Positions 1-9,423 of a stretch of DNA of 62,354 nt are shown one piece after another. The notes under the pieces are model-generated. The model was not told the origin of the DNA. It saw only the letters and a list, made by a program, of their open reading frames with translations, and did not search any database. The DNA is from Geobacteraceae bacterium GWC2_55_20 (GTDB taxonomy: Bacteria; Desulfobacterota; Desulfuromonadia; Geobacterales; Pseudopelobacteraceae). Positions within the stretch are counted from its first letter, which is position 1. Each line of letters begins with the position of its first letter. A program made the position numbers and the translations under genes. The stretch lies in assembly GCA_001802125.1 (NCBI GenBank), contig MGZK01000048.1, positions 1 to 62,354 of the forward strand. The letters are read 5' to 3'.

Positions 1-110
1 AGGTAATGCAATGAAAGTGTGAGTTATAAATGAGTAAAACATGTATTGCGAGTCGTATCTGGTAAACCGCAACAGGGGGAAACCATGCGACTGGCTCCGG
101 GAGGACCGCC

Positions 111-3100
111 ATGAAGACAATAATCCGTATCTTTTTACGCTCAGCTATCCTCGCAGCGTTTCTGCTGATTAACACCATAAGCATGGCACAGGGAGCCGGT
201 TTCAGCACGGTCGCGCCACTTACCGATTACCGCTGGAGTAACCATACGGCAACACTCCTGCAGAATGGCAAGATTCTTGTTGCGGGAGGATTCGGCAGCA
301 ACGGAATACTTTCCTCTGCAGAGCTGTACGATCCCGCGACAAACAGCTGGGCACCGGCCGGCAACCTGTCAACAGCCCGCATGCAGCATACGGCAACGCT
401 CCTGCCCAACGGCAAAGTACTTGTGACTGGGGGAAGTGGCAGTATTGACACCATGCTTTCCTCTGCCGAGCTGTACGACCCTGCCACAAACAATTGGACA
501 CCGGCCGGCAGTCTGGCCACAGCCCGTTTTGACCATACCGCTACACTCCTGCCAAATGGCAAGGTACTGGTAGTGGCAGGCCGTTATGACAGTATCACGT
601 TTGAAGCTTTCACCTCCGCCGAATTGTACGATCCAACTGCCAATACCTGGTCTCCCGCAGGAAATATCTCTATTGGCAGATCACGTCACACTGCCACGCT
701 CCTGACCAATGGCAAGGTGTTTATCGCAGGAGGCAACACTACTGCTGCTACAGCAAATAATGCCGACCTTTACGACCCTGCGACCAACAACTGGACACCT
801 GTCAACGGCGGGGCATTAACCGCCCGCAGCGGGCATACGGCAACACTCCTTGCCAACGGCAAGGTACTGGTCGCAGGCGGGACAGCAGCGACAACTCCAG
901 CGCTGGAGGCCTATGACCCGGCAACAAACAGCTGGTCGTCAGCAGGCGTTTTCAATGTTGCCCGTGTTGATCACAGTGCCACCCTGCTTGCAAACGGAAA
1001 AGTTCTATTTACAGGAGGGGCCTCCGGAATTTCCGTTTTATCGTCGGCAGAACTGTACGACCCGGTCAGCAATGCCGTGACGTCAGTTGCAGGCGCCATG
1101 GCAACCGGCCGTTCCACTCACACAACCACGCTACTTGTCAGCGGCAAGGTGCTGATAGTCGGAGGTAATCCATCCGCAATAAATTCTGTGGAACAGTATG
1201 AATCACCTCTGTCCGGCAGTTGGCTGTCAGCCCCGCCGATGCTGAACGATCGCTATGGGCACACCGGGACTCTGCTGAATAATGGCAAGATCCTGATAGT
1301 CGGTGGCAACGGTTTCTCGGCATTCGACCTGAAGTCAGCCGAGATCTATGATCCTGCAAACAAAACCTGGGCCTCCGGCGGAACCACCAGCACTGCTCAC
1401 TCATATCACTCCGCCACACTGCTTTCCAACGGCATGGTGCTGATAGCCGGCGGATATGATGCCACCGGACCGATTGCATCGACGGAACTTTACGACCCGG
1501 CAAGCAACAGCTGGACACGTGTGCAGGACATGAATACGGCCAGGCATGGCCATACTGCAACGCTGTTACAGAATGGCAAGGTCCTGGTAACTGGCGGCTA
1601 CAACAATACCGGTTACCTCACAGCGTCTGAAATTTTTGACAGCCTGACCAACACCTGGTCAACAGTTGCACCGCTTGGGACTGCACGGAATTATCATACG
1701 GCCACCCTGCTGCCGGACGGCAAGGTGCTGGTTACGGGAGGATTCAACCTTGCCGGCAATCTTGCCTCGGTAGAAACCTACGATCCCGCTACCAACATCT
1801 GGGAACCCGGGTTGGATATGACATTTGCCCGAAACTCGCATACATCGACACTGCTTGCCAGCGGCAAGGTGCTTGTGGCCGGTGGAGACGAGATTTCCAA
1901 CACTTCAACCGAACTTTATGATCCGGTGCTGAAAAGCTGGAGCACTGCCGGCAATATGACGTTTGGACGCTCGAAACACTCGGCCGAACTGCTCCGCTCC
2001 GGCAAGGTAATGGTCATCGGCAATGTCGCCACAACAGAAATTTATGACCCGCTGGCCAATACCTGGGCCATTGCCGATGATCTGGCCATTTCCCGCTATC
2101 GCCACACGTCTGCAATACTCGCTGACGGCTCCGTTTTTGTGGCCGGTGGTGTCGTCTCCGGCGCAGTTTATGTTACCGCTTCAGCAGAGCTGTACTCTCC
2201 TGCGATAGAGGCGCCCAACCTGGGCACGGCCCGTTCCGGTCACACGTCAACAACGCTCCCGGACGGCAGGATACTGGTCACAGGCGAAGGATTTGGCGGA
2301 CCCGCACTCGCATCAGCCGAACTGTTCAATCCAGCAACAAGAGCATGGTCAGCTGCCGCCCCCATGGCCATGACCCGTTCGCACAACACCGCCACGCTAC
2401 TGCTAAACGGCAAGGTATTGGTGACTGGAGGCGATCAGGCTGGCGTTCCTCTCGACTCGGCGGAGCTGTACAACCCTGCAACGGATACATGGGCAGCTGC
2501 AGCCAAAATGAGCATAGCCCGTCAGCGGCACACGGCAACTCTGCTTGCAAACGGAAAGCTATTGGTGGCGGGTGGAGGAAGCAGTGCGGCCGAACTGTAT
2601 GATCCGGTGTTGAACACATGGCAGCCCGCTGGAATCCTGACCGACAACAGAAGCGACCATACCGCCACCCTGTTGCCCAACGGGAAGGTGCTGGTAGCGG
2701 GCGGCAGCGGCAGCATCAGCACCACGCCTTATTCCGCGGAACTTTATGACCCGCAAATCAACAGCTGGAGCCTGGCATCAAGCATGACCTACGACCGGTA
2801 TTTCCATACCGCCACGCTGCTTCCTAATGGCAAGGTCCTGGTTGCGGGGGGGCAAAGTACGGATCGTGCTTCGGCGGAATTGTATGATCCACTTCTTGAT
2901 ACCTGGACACTCGCCACAAGTATGAATGCTGCCCGGCAAACCCACGCCGCTGTATTGCTTCCGAGCGGCATGGTGCTTGTTTCGGGAGGGGAGTCAGTGG
3001 TTTCGCTCGATTCGATTGAAATTTATGATCCGGCTACCAATCTCTGGTCATTTGCCGGGAAGCTGGCCGGCTCACGCCACAGTCACAGTGCAAACCTGCT

Positions 3101-4853
3101 TCCCGATGGCCGGTTGTTGATTGCGGGGGGATTTTATGCGGTGTATCCGTCATTCTACAACATCGCTACCACTGAAATTGTGAACACTTGGCCGGACTTA
3201 CAGGAAAGTCGACGCCCGCTTGTCTCCAGCGCGGTTTATGATCCGGCGCTGCCTACGCAGCTGACTTTTACCGGGAGCCGCCTACGGGGTGATTCGGAGG
3301 CTTCTTCCGACTCCACGAACAATTCTTCCAGCGGCTATCCGCTCCTGCTGCTGCAGAGGCTCGACAATGAGCAACTTCATATCATAGCCTCCGACCCTGC
3401 ACGCAACTGGACAGACATCTCCTTTGTTTCACTGCCGGTGCTGCAACTCCCGGCTGGTCATTATCGCGCAAACCTGGTAACCAACGGCATTCCGAGCGTT
3501 AGCAGGATAGTTTTGATTCACGATACCGTGCCTCCGGCCATAGTCTCTTTCACGGCGCCTTCCAATTCGGCAAGCCTGACAGCCGCTCCACTCTCTGTCA
3601 CCGCTACCGACAACTCCGGTGTAACCGCCTATTGTCTATCGGAGAGCAGTGCGGCAACAGGCTGCGTCTGGTACGGTATATCTCCGGCAAACTTCACGTT
3701 TGCCAGCAATGGAGTCAAAACATTATATGCATTCGTTCGTGATGCGCACGAAAACGTATCTGTTCCCCAATCCAGGAATATCACCATCGACACTACGCTG
3801 CCGGCGATCAGCTCATTCACTGTACCGGGCGTATGGAACAGTTACCAGCTGCCGGTCAACACATTGGTTGCTTCAGACAACCTGGGCACGATTGCCGGTT
3901 ATTGCATATCCGAAACAAACTCGGCCGCTTCATGCGCCTGGAGTAGCGTCAAACCGGTTTCGTTCACGCTGACCCCTGATCCGGTTCCAATCCTTGCCCC
4001 GAAAAATCTGTATGCGTTCGTCAAGGATCCGACCGGCAACATCTCACTGTCGGCCACGGTCTCGACGGTGATCGATACGGTCAAGCCCGTGGTCAACAGC
4101 TTTACCATACCGCCCACATCAGCCAGTGCCACAATCGCCGTCATTGCCTTCAGGGCAACTGACAATCTGCTGCTTGCCGGTTACTGCATAACAGAGGTAA
4201 ACAATTCGGCAAATTGCCTCTGGAACATAAACCCGAATCAGGACTACACATTCCACACTTCAGGCACCAAGTTGTTACATGCCTGGGTCAAAGACACCGC
4301 TGGAAACATATCTTCACCGGTAATCGCAGTAATCAACATTACCTCCTCGACTTACCCCCTGACTTTGACCCTTGCCGGGAGCGGTGGCGGTTCTATCAAC
4401 GGTGACATGAACTGTGTAACGGGTTTCGCATGCTCGGTTGTCCAATTTGTAATCGGCGCCACGATCACGCTGATACCGACTCCTGATATCAACTCTGTCT
4501 TCGACGGGTGGTCCGGCAGCTGTAGCGGAACCGGAAACTGTACCCTGACAATGCTATCACCCAATGTGGCAACAGCTACCTTTAGCCTGGCGTCGTTCAT
4601 CCTGAATCAATCCAGCGGATTTTCATACATTGCACTGCAGGATGCATACAACAATGCGCTAAATGGCAATGTAATCCTGATTCAGGGGGGAACGATTCTG
4701 TCAGGGGATCTGATCATGGGCAATGCGATACTGGTAACGATCAAAGGCGGGTACAGTGCAGACTATTTGACACAAGGCAGCTATACGACATTACAGGGGA
4801 ATCTTACGATTGGGCTGGGGAATCTGGTAGTGGACCGGCTCATAATCAAGTAA
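111..4853 (+). CDS. Giant secreted Kelch-repeat protein with Ig-like, InlB-like and GGY C-terminal domains
   Basis: The 1580-residue protein begins with a signal peptide (about residues 1-28, ending near MAQGAG). Residues about 44-1006 hold 21 Kelch-type repeats of about 49 residues, each with a core like HTATLLPNGKVLVAGG followed by SAELYDP and W. Residues about 1030-1140 resemble the E-set domain that follows galactose-oxidase propellers. Three Ig-like repeats follow (about 1140-1413), each with a YC...C.W pair. An InlB-B-like domain (about 1416-1496, GWSGSCSGTGNCTLTM) and a terminal GGY domain (about 1498-1580) end the protein. The last two are shared with the proteins ending at 47516, 51428 and 53379. 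GGGAGG lies just upstream of the ATG. Role unknown; an extracellular binding or surface-structure protein is inferred. Confidence 0.9.
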   Translation: MKTIIRIFLRSAILAAFLLINTISMAQGAGFSTVAPLTDYRWSNHTATLLQNGKILVAGGFGSNGILSSAELYDPATNSWAPAGNLSTARMQHTATLLPNGKVLVTGGSGSIDTMLSSAELYDPATNNWTPAGSLATARFDHTATLLPNGKVLVVAGRYDSITFEAFTSAELYDPTANTWSPAGNISIGRSRHTATLLTNGKVFIAGGNTTAATANNADLYDPATNNWTPVNGGALTARSGHTATLLANGKVLVAGGTAATTPALEAYDPATNSWSSAGVFNVARVDHSATLLANGKVLFTGGASGISVLSSAELYDPVSNAVTSVAGAMATGRSTHTTTLLVSGKVLIVGGNPSAINSVEQYESPLSGSWLSAPPMLNDRYGHTGTLLNNGKILIVGGNGFSAFDLKSAEIYDPANKTWASGGTTSTAHSYHSATLLSNGMVLIAGGYDATGPIASTELYDPASNSWTRVQDMNTARHGHTATLLQNGKVLVTGGYNNTGYLTASEIFDSLTNTWSTVAPLGTARNYHTATLLPDGKVLVTGGFNLAGNLASVETYDPATNIWEPGLDMTFARNSHTSTLLASGKVLVAGGDEISNTSTELYDPVLKSWSTAGNMTFGRSKHSAELLRSGKVMVIGNVATTEIYDPLANTWAIADDLAISRYRHTSAILADGSVFVAGGVVSGAVYVTASAELYSPAIEAPNLGTARSGHTSTTLPDGRILVTGEGFGGPALASAELFNPATRAWSAAAPMAMTRSHNTATLLLNGKVLVTGGDQAGVPLDSAELYNPATDTWAAAAKMSIARQRHTATLLANGKLLVAGGGSSAAELYDPVLNTWQPAGILTDNRSDHTATLLPNGKVLVAGGSGSISTTPYSAELYDPQINSWSLASSMTYDRYFHTATLLPNGKVLVAGGQSTDRASAELYDPLLDTWTLATSMNAARQTHAAVLLPSGMVLVSGGESVVSLDSIEIYDPATNLWSFAGKLAGSRHSHSANLLPDGRLLIAGGFYAVYPSFYNIATTEIVNTWPDLQESRRPLVSSAVYDPALPTQLTFTGSRLRGDSEASSDSTNNSSSGYPLLLLQRLDNEQLHIIASDPARNWTDISFVSLPVLQLPAGHYRANLVTNGIPSVSRIVLIHDTVPPAIVSFTAPSNSASLTAAPLSVTATDNSGVTAYCLSESSAATGCVWYGISPANFTFASNGVKTLYAFVRDAHENVSVPQSRNITIDTTLPAISSFTVPGVWNSYQLPVNTLVASDNLGTIAGYCISETNSAASCAWSSVKPVSFTLTPDPVPILAPKNLYAFVKDPTGNISLSATVSTVIDTVKPVVNSFTIPPTSASATIAVIAFRATDNLLLAGYCITEVNNSANCLWNINPNQDYTFHTSGTKLLHAWVKDTAGNISSPVIAVINITSSTYPLTLTLAGSGGGSINGDMNCVTGFACSVVQFVIGATITLIPTPDINSVFDGWSGSCSGTGNCTLTMLSPNVATATFSLASFILNQSSGFSYIALQDAYNNALNGNVILIQGGTILSGDLIMGNAILVTIKGGYSADYLTQGSYTTLQGNLTIGLGNLVVDRLIIK

Positions 4854-4891
4854 TCAGCATTGAGCCCTGGAGCATAAAGCACTGCGGCGGG

Positions 4892-6016
4892 TCAGACGAC
4901 CTCAATCCAATCACGCTTGCAGCAGCGGGAAGGCGTAACGCCTTCTGCGGTCAACAACATCGTTACCGCGTTGGCAACCTCGTCAGGCGTGATGGTCCGC
5001 AGGCACTCGGCATCACGCAGACAGGAAGGCGTGGTTCCGAATGTGGTACAGGGCGAGCAGGGCAATTTCCGGTTGATGACGATATGGCGCTCGCCCTGCG
5101 GCGCCCACTTCTTCGCCCTGCCCGGACCGAACAGCGACACGGTCGGCTTGCCCAGGCCGACAGCGATATGCAGCACCCCGGAATCACCGCTCACCAGCAG
5201 CGCGCTCCGATCAAGGATCGCAGCAGTAACCTCCAGACTTGTCTGGGCGACAAGGTTTAATCCCAACCCTTCGGCAACAATAGTTTCCCCCGCTTGACGG
5301 TCCTCCCGCCCTCCGACAACAACCACGCGCACACCAAAAACCGACAGCAGCTCCGCCACGCGCCGAAAACGATCAGCTCCCCAGCGACGCTCCGGAATGC
5401 TGGCACCGGGGAAAATAGTCACAAACGGCACTGTTTCGTAATCACCCAGCAGCTTCGAAGCGGTGGCGGCAACCTCTTCCGGAACGGACAGGTAACGTTC
5501 GACTGAACACCCGGCCTGAACTCCCAAAGGCTCCATCAAATTGCAAAAGCTGACCGCCTCGTAATCATCATGTGAATAACCGATCTGATGGGTAAACAGG
5601 CGGGAGCGTTCGTTGGTAGCAAAACCGATTAGTACCGGCGCACTGGTAATTCGGGCCACGACAGCCGAGAGCCGGTGCCACTGTTCGCTGTCGATTACCA
5701 CATCATACCGCCCACGCACTGCTTTCAACAGGTCCGGGGAACGATCGTACAAAAGAACCCGGTCCACCGCCGGGCAGAGCCGGAACACGGCGCAGTTGCG
5801 CTGTTCCGCAAGTATGGTGATCTTGGCGGAGGGAAATTTTTCTTTGAAGGCAAGTAGAGCCGGTACCAGCAGCACCGCGTCGCCGATACCGCCGGGTCGG
5901 ATGATCAGGATGGAGCGGATGTCGGCGGGAATGACAGAACTGGCGGGACGCGGCAGCAGGGAGACCGCTATTCGTCCCAGGAGGTTATCCACTGTTTTCA
6001 TAAGACTGACATTCAT
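4892..6016 (-). CDS. Glycosyltransferase family 9 (heptosyltransferase-like)
   Basis: This 374-residue protein matches the ADP-heptose:LPS heptosyltransferase (GT9) pattern. The N-terminal half has SILIIRPGGIGDAVLLVPAL. The C-terminal half has a nucleotide-sugar-binding region with FPGASIPERRWG, SGDSGVLHIAVGLGKPTVSLFGP and a Cys-containing tail (CSPCTTFG). It should act on the cytoplasmic face of the inner membrane, adding a sugar to LPS core or a related glycan. It is the last gene of the polysaccharide cluster, and its start overlaps the stop of the upstream flavoprotein gene by 4 nt, which suggests translational coupling. Base composition is GC-rich, unlike the centre of the cluster. Donor and acceptor cannot be read from sequence. 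Confidence 0.88.
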   Translation of the reverse strand: MNVSLMKTVDNLLGRIAVSLLPRPASSVIPADIRSILIIRPGGIGDAVLLVPALLAFKEKFPSAKITILAEQRNCAVFRLCPAVDRVLLYDRSPDLLKAVRGRYDVVIDSEQWHRLSAVVARITSAPVLIGFATNERSRLFTHQIGYSHDDYEAVSFCNLMEPLGVQAGCSVERYLSVPEEVAATASKLLGDYETVPFVTIFPGASIPERRWGADRFRRVAELLSVFGVRVVVVGGREDRQAGETIVAEGLGLNLVAQTSLEVTAAILDRSALLVSGDSGVLHIAVGLGKPTVSLFGPGRAKKWAPQGERHIVINRKLPCSPCTTFGTTPSCLRDAECLRTITPDEVANAVTMLLTAEGVTPSRCCKRDWIEVV

Positions 6017-7368
6017 CCGGCCAGACCGTTTAGCGTTGATTCCGGTTTTCCAGTCAGCAAGCGGTCAACCAGCTCGACCCCCTGCATGAAGGAATGATCC
6101 ATATTACCGACCTCATACTTCCAGGCTCCGAAACGCCCCCTGGAATAGACCGACCTGGATTCCAGGTAGGGCTGAATCTTTGCCAGCGCCCTGTCACGCC
6201 CCAACGTAGGCACAGGATATGAGTACGGAATGTCTATCAGATAACGGCTTGCGACTCGACCCTTCACTCCGTCCTCAATCATGCCGCTGTCAGCCAATCC
6301 TCGCAGTGTAGACTCGACAATCCCGGCACTCTCCACCGGTTTATGGCTCGAATAGGTAGTTTCGCACATCAGTGAAAAATAGCGATCTGTATCGCCGTCG
6401 GGCACATTGAAGCGGGAATAGTTGTGGAAATTGGTTACGCGATAGAAGGGAGAATTGCTTTCCGGAAAATACATCCAGCACTTGGTGTCGTCACGACTGC
6501 CCTCAAAACCGAGTCCCGCGATCAACCCGCCGTTATGCACCAGGTTTCCGGCGGCCGTTGCAACAGATTCCGGAATTGCATGGCAGAGTGAAACCAGCAG
6601 GTCCAGCGGGGAGGTATTGATCAGGACATCATACTGTTCTGACCTGCCATTGGAAAAGGTCACACTCTTACGCTCCAGATCAATTCCGGTCAGCTCGTGA
6701 CACAGGTGAATCCTGTCGTGCAGGGGGTTGGCGATGCCTTCGTAAATGGCGCCGGTTCCGCCAAATTTTGGAAACTTGAAAACATTGTTGGGTCCCCAGC
6801 CCAGGTCGTCGCGCCGCTCACGGACATTCCGTTCAACACGGGCCAGGTCAACCACGCTGACCCGTTCGGCGATCCAGTCCTTGCTCATCGTTTCCAGCGG
6901 CACGCCCCAGACCTTGCGGTTATAAGGTTCCATGAAATACCTGACGATGCCATGGCCGAAAACCGTGTCCATCCATTCCCGGAAATTTCGGCTGTCCGCC
7001 GGACTTCCCGAGATTGTGCGTAAGCCGTCCACACACTCCTGAAGCGCATCGTCAGGAAGGTACCTGACGTTATTCTGGAACGGGTACGGCACCCAGCGTT
7101 GCAGGATGCGAACCCAGCTTTCACGCTGATGCTCATAATACGAATCGCCCAGCGCCCCGGCCACCGCCCGGTCGAAATAGTCGTAGTGGGAGAACAACAC
7201 ATGGCCGCCCACGTCCCAGGTAAAACTGTTACCGTCAACAAATGAGGCTGAAAGGCCGCCCACATACGCGTTACGTTCGAACAGTTGCCAGTCGCCATGA
7301 CCAAGCCGGTTGAGATGATAGGCGGCCCCCAGTCCGCAGGGACCGGCGCCGATAATCAGAATTTTCAC
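6013..7368 (-). CDS. FAD-dependent oxidoreductase, UDP-galactopyranose-mutase/amine-oxidase-like
   Basis: The 451-residue protein opens with a Rossmann FAD-binding motif (ILIIGAGPCGLGAAYHLNRL) followed by ERNAYVGGLSAS, as in the UDP-galactopyranose mutase / protoporphyrinogen-oxidase-like superfamily. WVPYPFQNNVRYLP recalls the YPF region of UGM-like enzymes, and the C-terminal part has YPVPTLGRD and GRFGAWKYEVGNMDHS. Its place among glycosyltransferases suggests a sugar-nucleotide or lipid-linked-sugar conversion, but it is not a clear Glf orthologue, so the substrate is left open. It overlaps both neighbours by 4 nt within the cluster. Confidence 0.75.
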   Translation of the reverse strand: MKILIIGAGPCGLGAAYHLNRLGHGDWQLFERNAYVGGLSASFVDGNSFTWDVGGHVLFSHYDYFDRAVAGALGDSYYEHQRESWVRILQRWVPYPFQNNVRYLPDDALQECVDGLRTISGSPADSRNFREWMDTVFGHGIVRYFMEPYNRKVWGVPLETMSKDWIAERVSVVDLARVERNVRERRDDLGWGPNNVFKFPKFGGTGAIYEGIANPLHDRIHLCHELTGIDLERKSVTFSNGRSEQYDVLINTSPLDLLVSLCHAIPESVATAAGNLVHNGGLIAGLGFEGSRDDTKCWMYFPESNSPFYRVTNFHNYSRFNVPDGDTDRYFSLMCETTYSSHKPVESAGIVESTLRGLADSGMIEDGVKGRVASRYLIDIPYSYPVPTLGRDRALAKIQPYLESRSVYSRGRFGAWKYEVGNMDHSFMQGVELVDRLLTGKPESTLNGLAG

Positions 7369-8510
7369 GATTCAGACACCATTTTGAAAACTTCGTATAA
7401 TTTTTGCGCCGAAGACGACCATCTGAACTGTTTCGCTCTCTCAAGGCCAGCTGACCTCAAAACCTCTGCACGTTGAGGATGATCAAGAATTTCCTGCATG
7501 GCTGCGGCAATGCTTTCAACAGAAGTGGGATCAACCAGCAAGGCTGCGTCACCGGCGATTTCTGGCATGGCAGAACAGTTTGAGGTGATGACTGGAGTAC
7601 CGCATGCCATAGCCTCGATTATGGGGACTCCAAAACCTTCGTGCAGCGAGGGCAGGACAAAAGAGATGGCACCATTGTAGAGGAACGGAAGGTCATCGTC
7701 AGAAACATATTCAAGGTAACGCAACCTGGTCTCTAAAATTCCCAAATCTGCTGCAGCTTTTTTTATATCTTCAAGATAATCAGCATCCTTACAAGCGCCG
7801 GCAAGAACGAGTATAGCCTCAGTTTCAAGACGAGCGAATGCCTGTACTAGCCTTACAATATTTTTGTGTTTCAGAATACTGCCAACAAATAAAAAGTAAT
7901 TACCAGATTGCAGCACATAACGATCAAGTGTCGGTTGCGTGTTTTCAATAGCATGAAATCTAAACTCATCATAACCATTATAAATTACATGAATTTTATC
8001 CGGGTTAATGCCAAATGAAACAACAATGTCCTGCTTTGTGGACTCAGAAACTGCAACCACGGCAACAGAGTGTTCCAATATATGTGGCATTTTGTATTTA
8101 TAGAGCTTTGTTCTAAACCGACTAATTTCATTCCTGCAATCAGAAATAGAACTGTCAAAATGCTGGTAGTGAAGATCGTGAACCGTAATAATCTGATTCA
8201 CAGATGGAAACAACAAGCCATCCTGTATGGGGAAAAAAACAAGGTCAAACATTGCCTTGGAAAGATGGCGTCTGAAAAAGGTTTGGTCCCAAATGGCCCT
8301 GAGTATATATTCTCGTTTACCAAAGAACCTATTTGATATTGCAATAGAACAAGGTGATTTTGAATAAGGAATTCCCGGAATTGTTTGAGTACTGACAACT
8401 TTAGTATTTGCATCAATACGATACAATTCCTGGGACATGTGAAGGGCAAAACGCTCAATTCCGGTATGCATGTTGGAAGTTATGGAAGTAGCATTAATCA
8501 ATAACTTCAT
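7365..8510 (-). CDS. Glycosyltransferase family 4
   Basis: A GT-B fold glycosyltransferase with the GT4 (RfaG-type) C-terminal domain: FLFVGSILKHKNIVRLVQAF, a variable linker, then PSLHEGFGVPIIEAMACGTP with the E...E catalytic/donor-binding motif, and SAMPEIAGDAALLVDP. I start it at the ATG at 8510 (MKLLINATS, 381 aa). A TTG at 8543 would extend it by 11 residues into the preceding gene and looks less likely. The stop overlaps the flavoprotein start by 4 nt. It probably adds one sugar to a lipid-linked repeat unit. The codons are more AT-rich than in the genes downstream. Confidence 0.88.
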   Translation of the reverse strand: MKLLINATSITSNMHTGIERFALHMSQELYRIDANTKVVSTQTIPGIPYSKSPCSIAISNRFFGKREYILRAIWDQTFFRRHLSKAMFDLVFFPIQDGLLFPSVNQIITVHDLHYQHFDSSISDCRNEISRFRTKLYKYKMPHILEHSVAVVAVSESTKQDIVVSFGINPDKIHVIYNGYDEFRFHAIENTQPTLDRYVLQSGNYFLFVGSILKHKNIVRLVQAFARLETEAILVLAGACKDADYLEDIKKAAADLGILETRLRYLEYVSDDDLPFLYNGAISFVLPSLHEGFGVPIIEAMACGTPVITSNCSAMPEIAGDAALLVDPTSVESIAAAMQEILDHPQRAEVLRSAGLERAKQFRWSSSAQKLYEVFKMVSES

Positions 8511-8529
8511 ACAAATGCCAATACATAAT

Positions 8530-9372
8530 TCATACTGTCCCAATCCAAAGATACTTCAAAATACGTAACACTTTCCTCAGATAATAGTTGAGAGTAATCC
8601 GGTAATAATCCAGATCATCAGAAATATCATGGCAGATATTTGCGTATATCTCTTCTTGGTAAAATAATTCAATCTGCTCCATGCTTGCACCCGCATTAAA
8701 ATCCACCAGATATTTTTCAAGAAATCTGAATTCAAAAACTGAAAGCGCCCTCAACCAAAATTCATAATCCATTCGTATTTTGAAATTGAGATTGTAAAGT
8801 CCTACACGCTCGTAAACATCTCGCCTGACAAAACTTGCTTGATGTGAAATCATTGACTTTATTCGTAGAATGTCTGAATTCTTCAGTAGAACATCCGGTA
8901 CTTTTGACGCGTCATGTTTTGCATAACCAGTAACAACCGGCGCGTCACAAAATCTGCTCACCAACTGCAGGACATCATCATCAACAAACGTATCTCCCGA
9001 ATTTAGAAGCTGTAGATATTCTCCATTGGACAGAACAATCCCCTTGTTAAACGCATCGCTGATACCTCTGTCCGACTCGCTGATCCATAGATATATGAAA
9101 GCATCATATTTCTTTATAATTTCAAGCGTACCGTCCGTGGAACCGCCATCAATAACAATATACTCATAATCATCATAGTTTTGGCTGATAACACTCTTAA
9201 TGGTCTTGGCAATGTTGGCAGCATCATTTTTTACAATAGTTATGATACTGAACTTTGGTTTGAATGAACTTTTTTTAACTCCGCGCTGAAAACCGATTGG
9301 ATGCAACAGGTGACTATAATCATCAAATGTTGGTCCTTGGCAAAAATGTGGAGAACATCGGCAATTCAGCAT
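8530..9372 (-). CDS. Glycosyltransferase family 2
   Basis: A GT-A (family 2) enzyme of about 280 residues. [20 protein letters not shown] opens the fold, [14 protein letters not shown] follows, and the [15 protein letters not shown] region is typical of WcaA/RfbG-like transferases that add sugars to O-antigen or capsule units. The metal-binding DXD-like segment is probably NSGDTF. An ATG at 9372 is preferred; an in-frame TTG at 9384 would add four residues. It is predicted to be cytoplasmic or peripheral on the inner membrane and belongs to the minus-strand polysaccharide run. Confidence 0.87.
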
Positions 9373-9423
9373 TTTGATTTCCAATTATAGATAAGATCAG
9401 CGATGATCTCCAAACTAAGGCAA

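Noticed and set aside
1-110. Possible riboswitch-like bases before the Kelch gene (AACCGCAACAGGGGGAAACC)
   Set aside because: Some words resemble GEMM or cobalamin elements, but the conserved GACGCAAAGCC core and the pairing pattern are missing.
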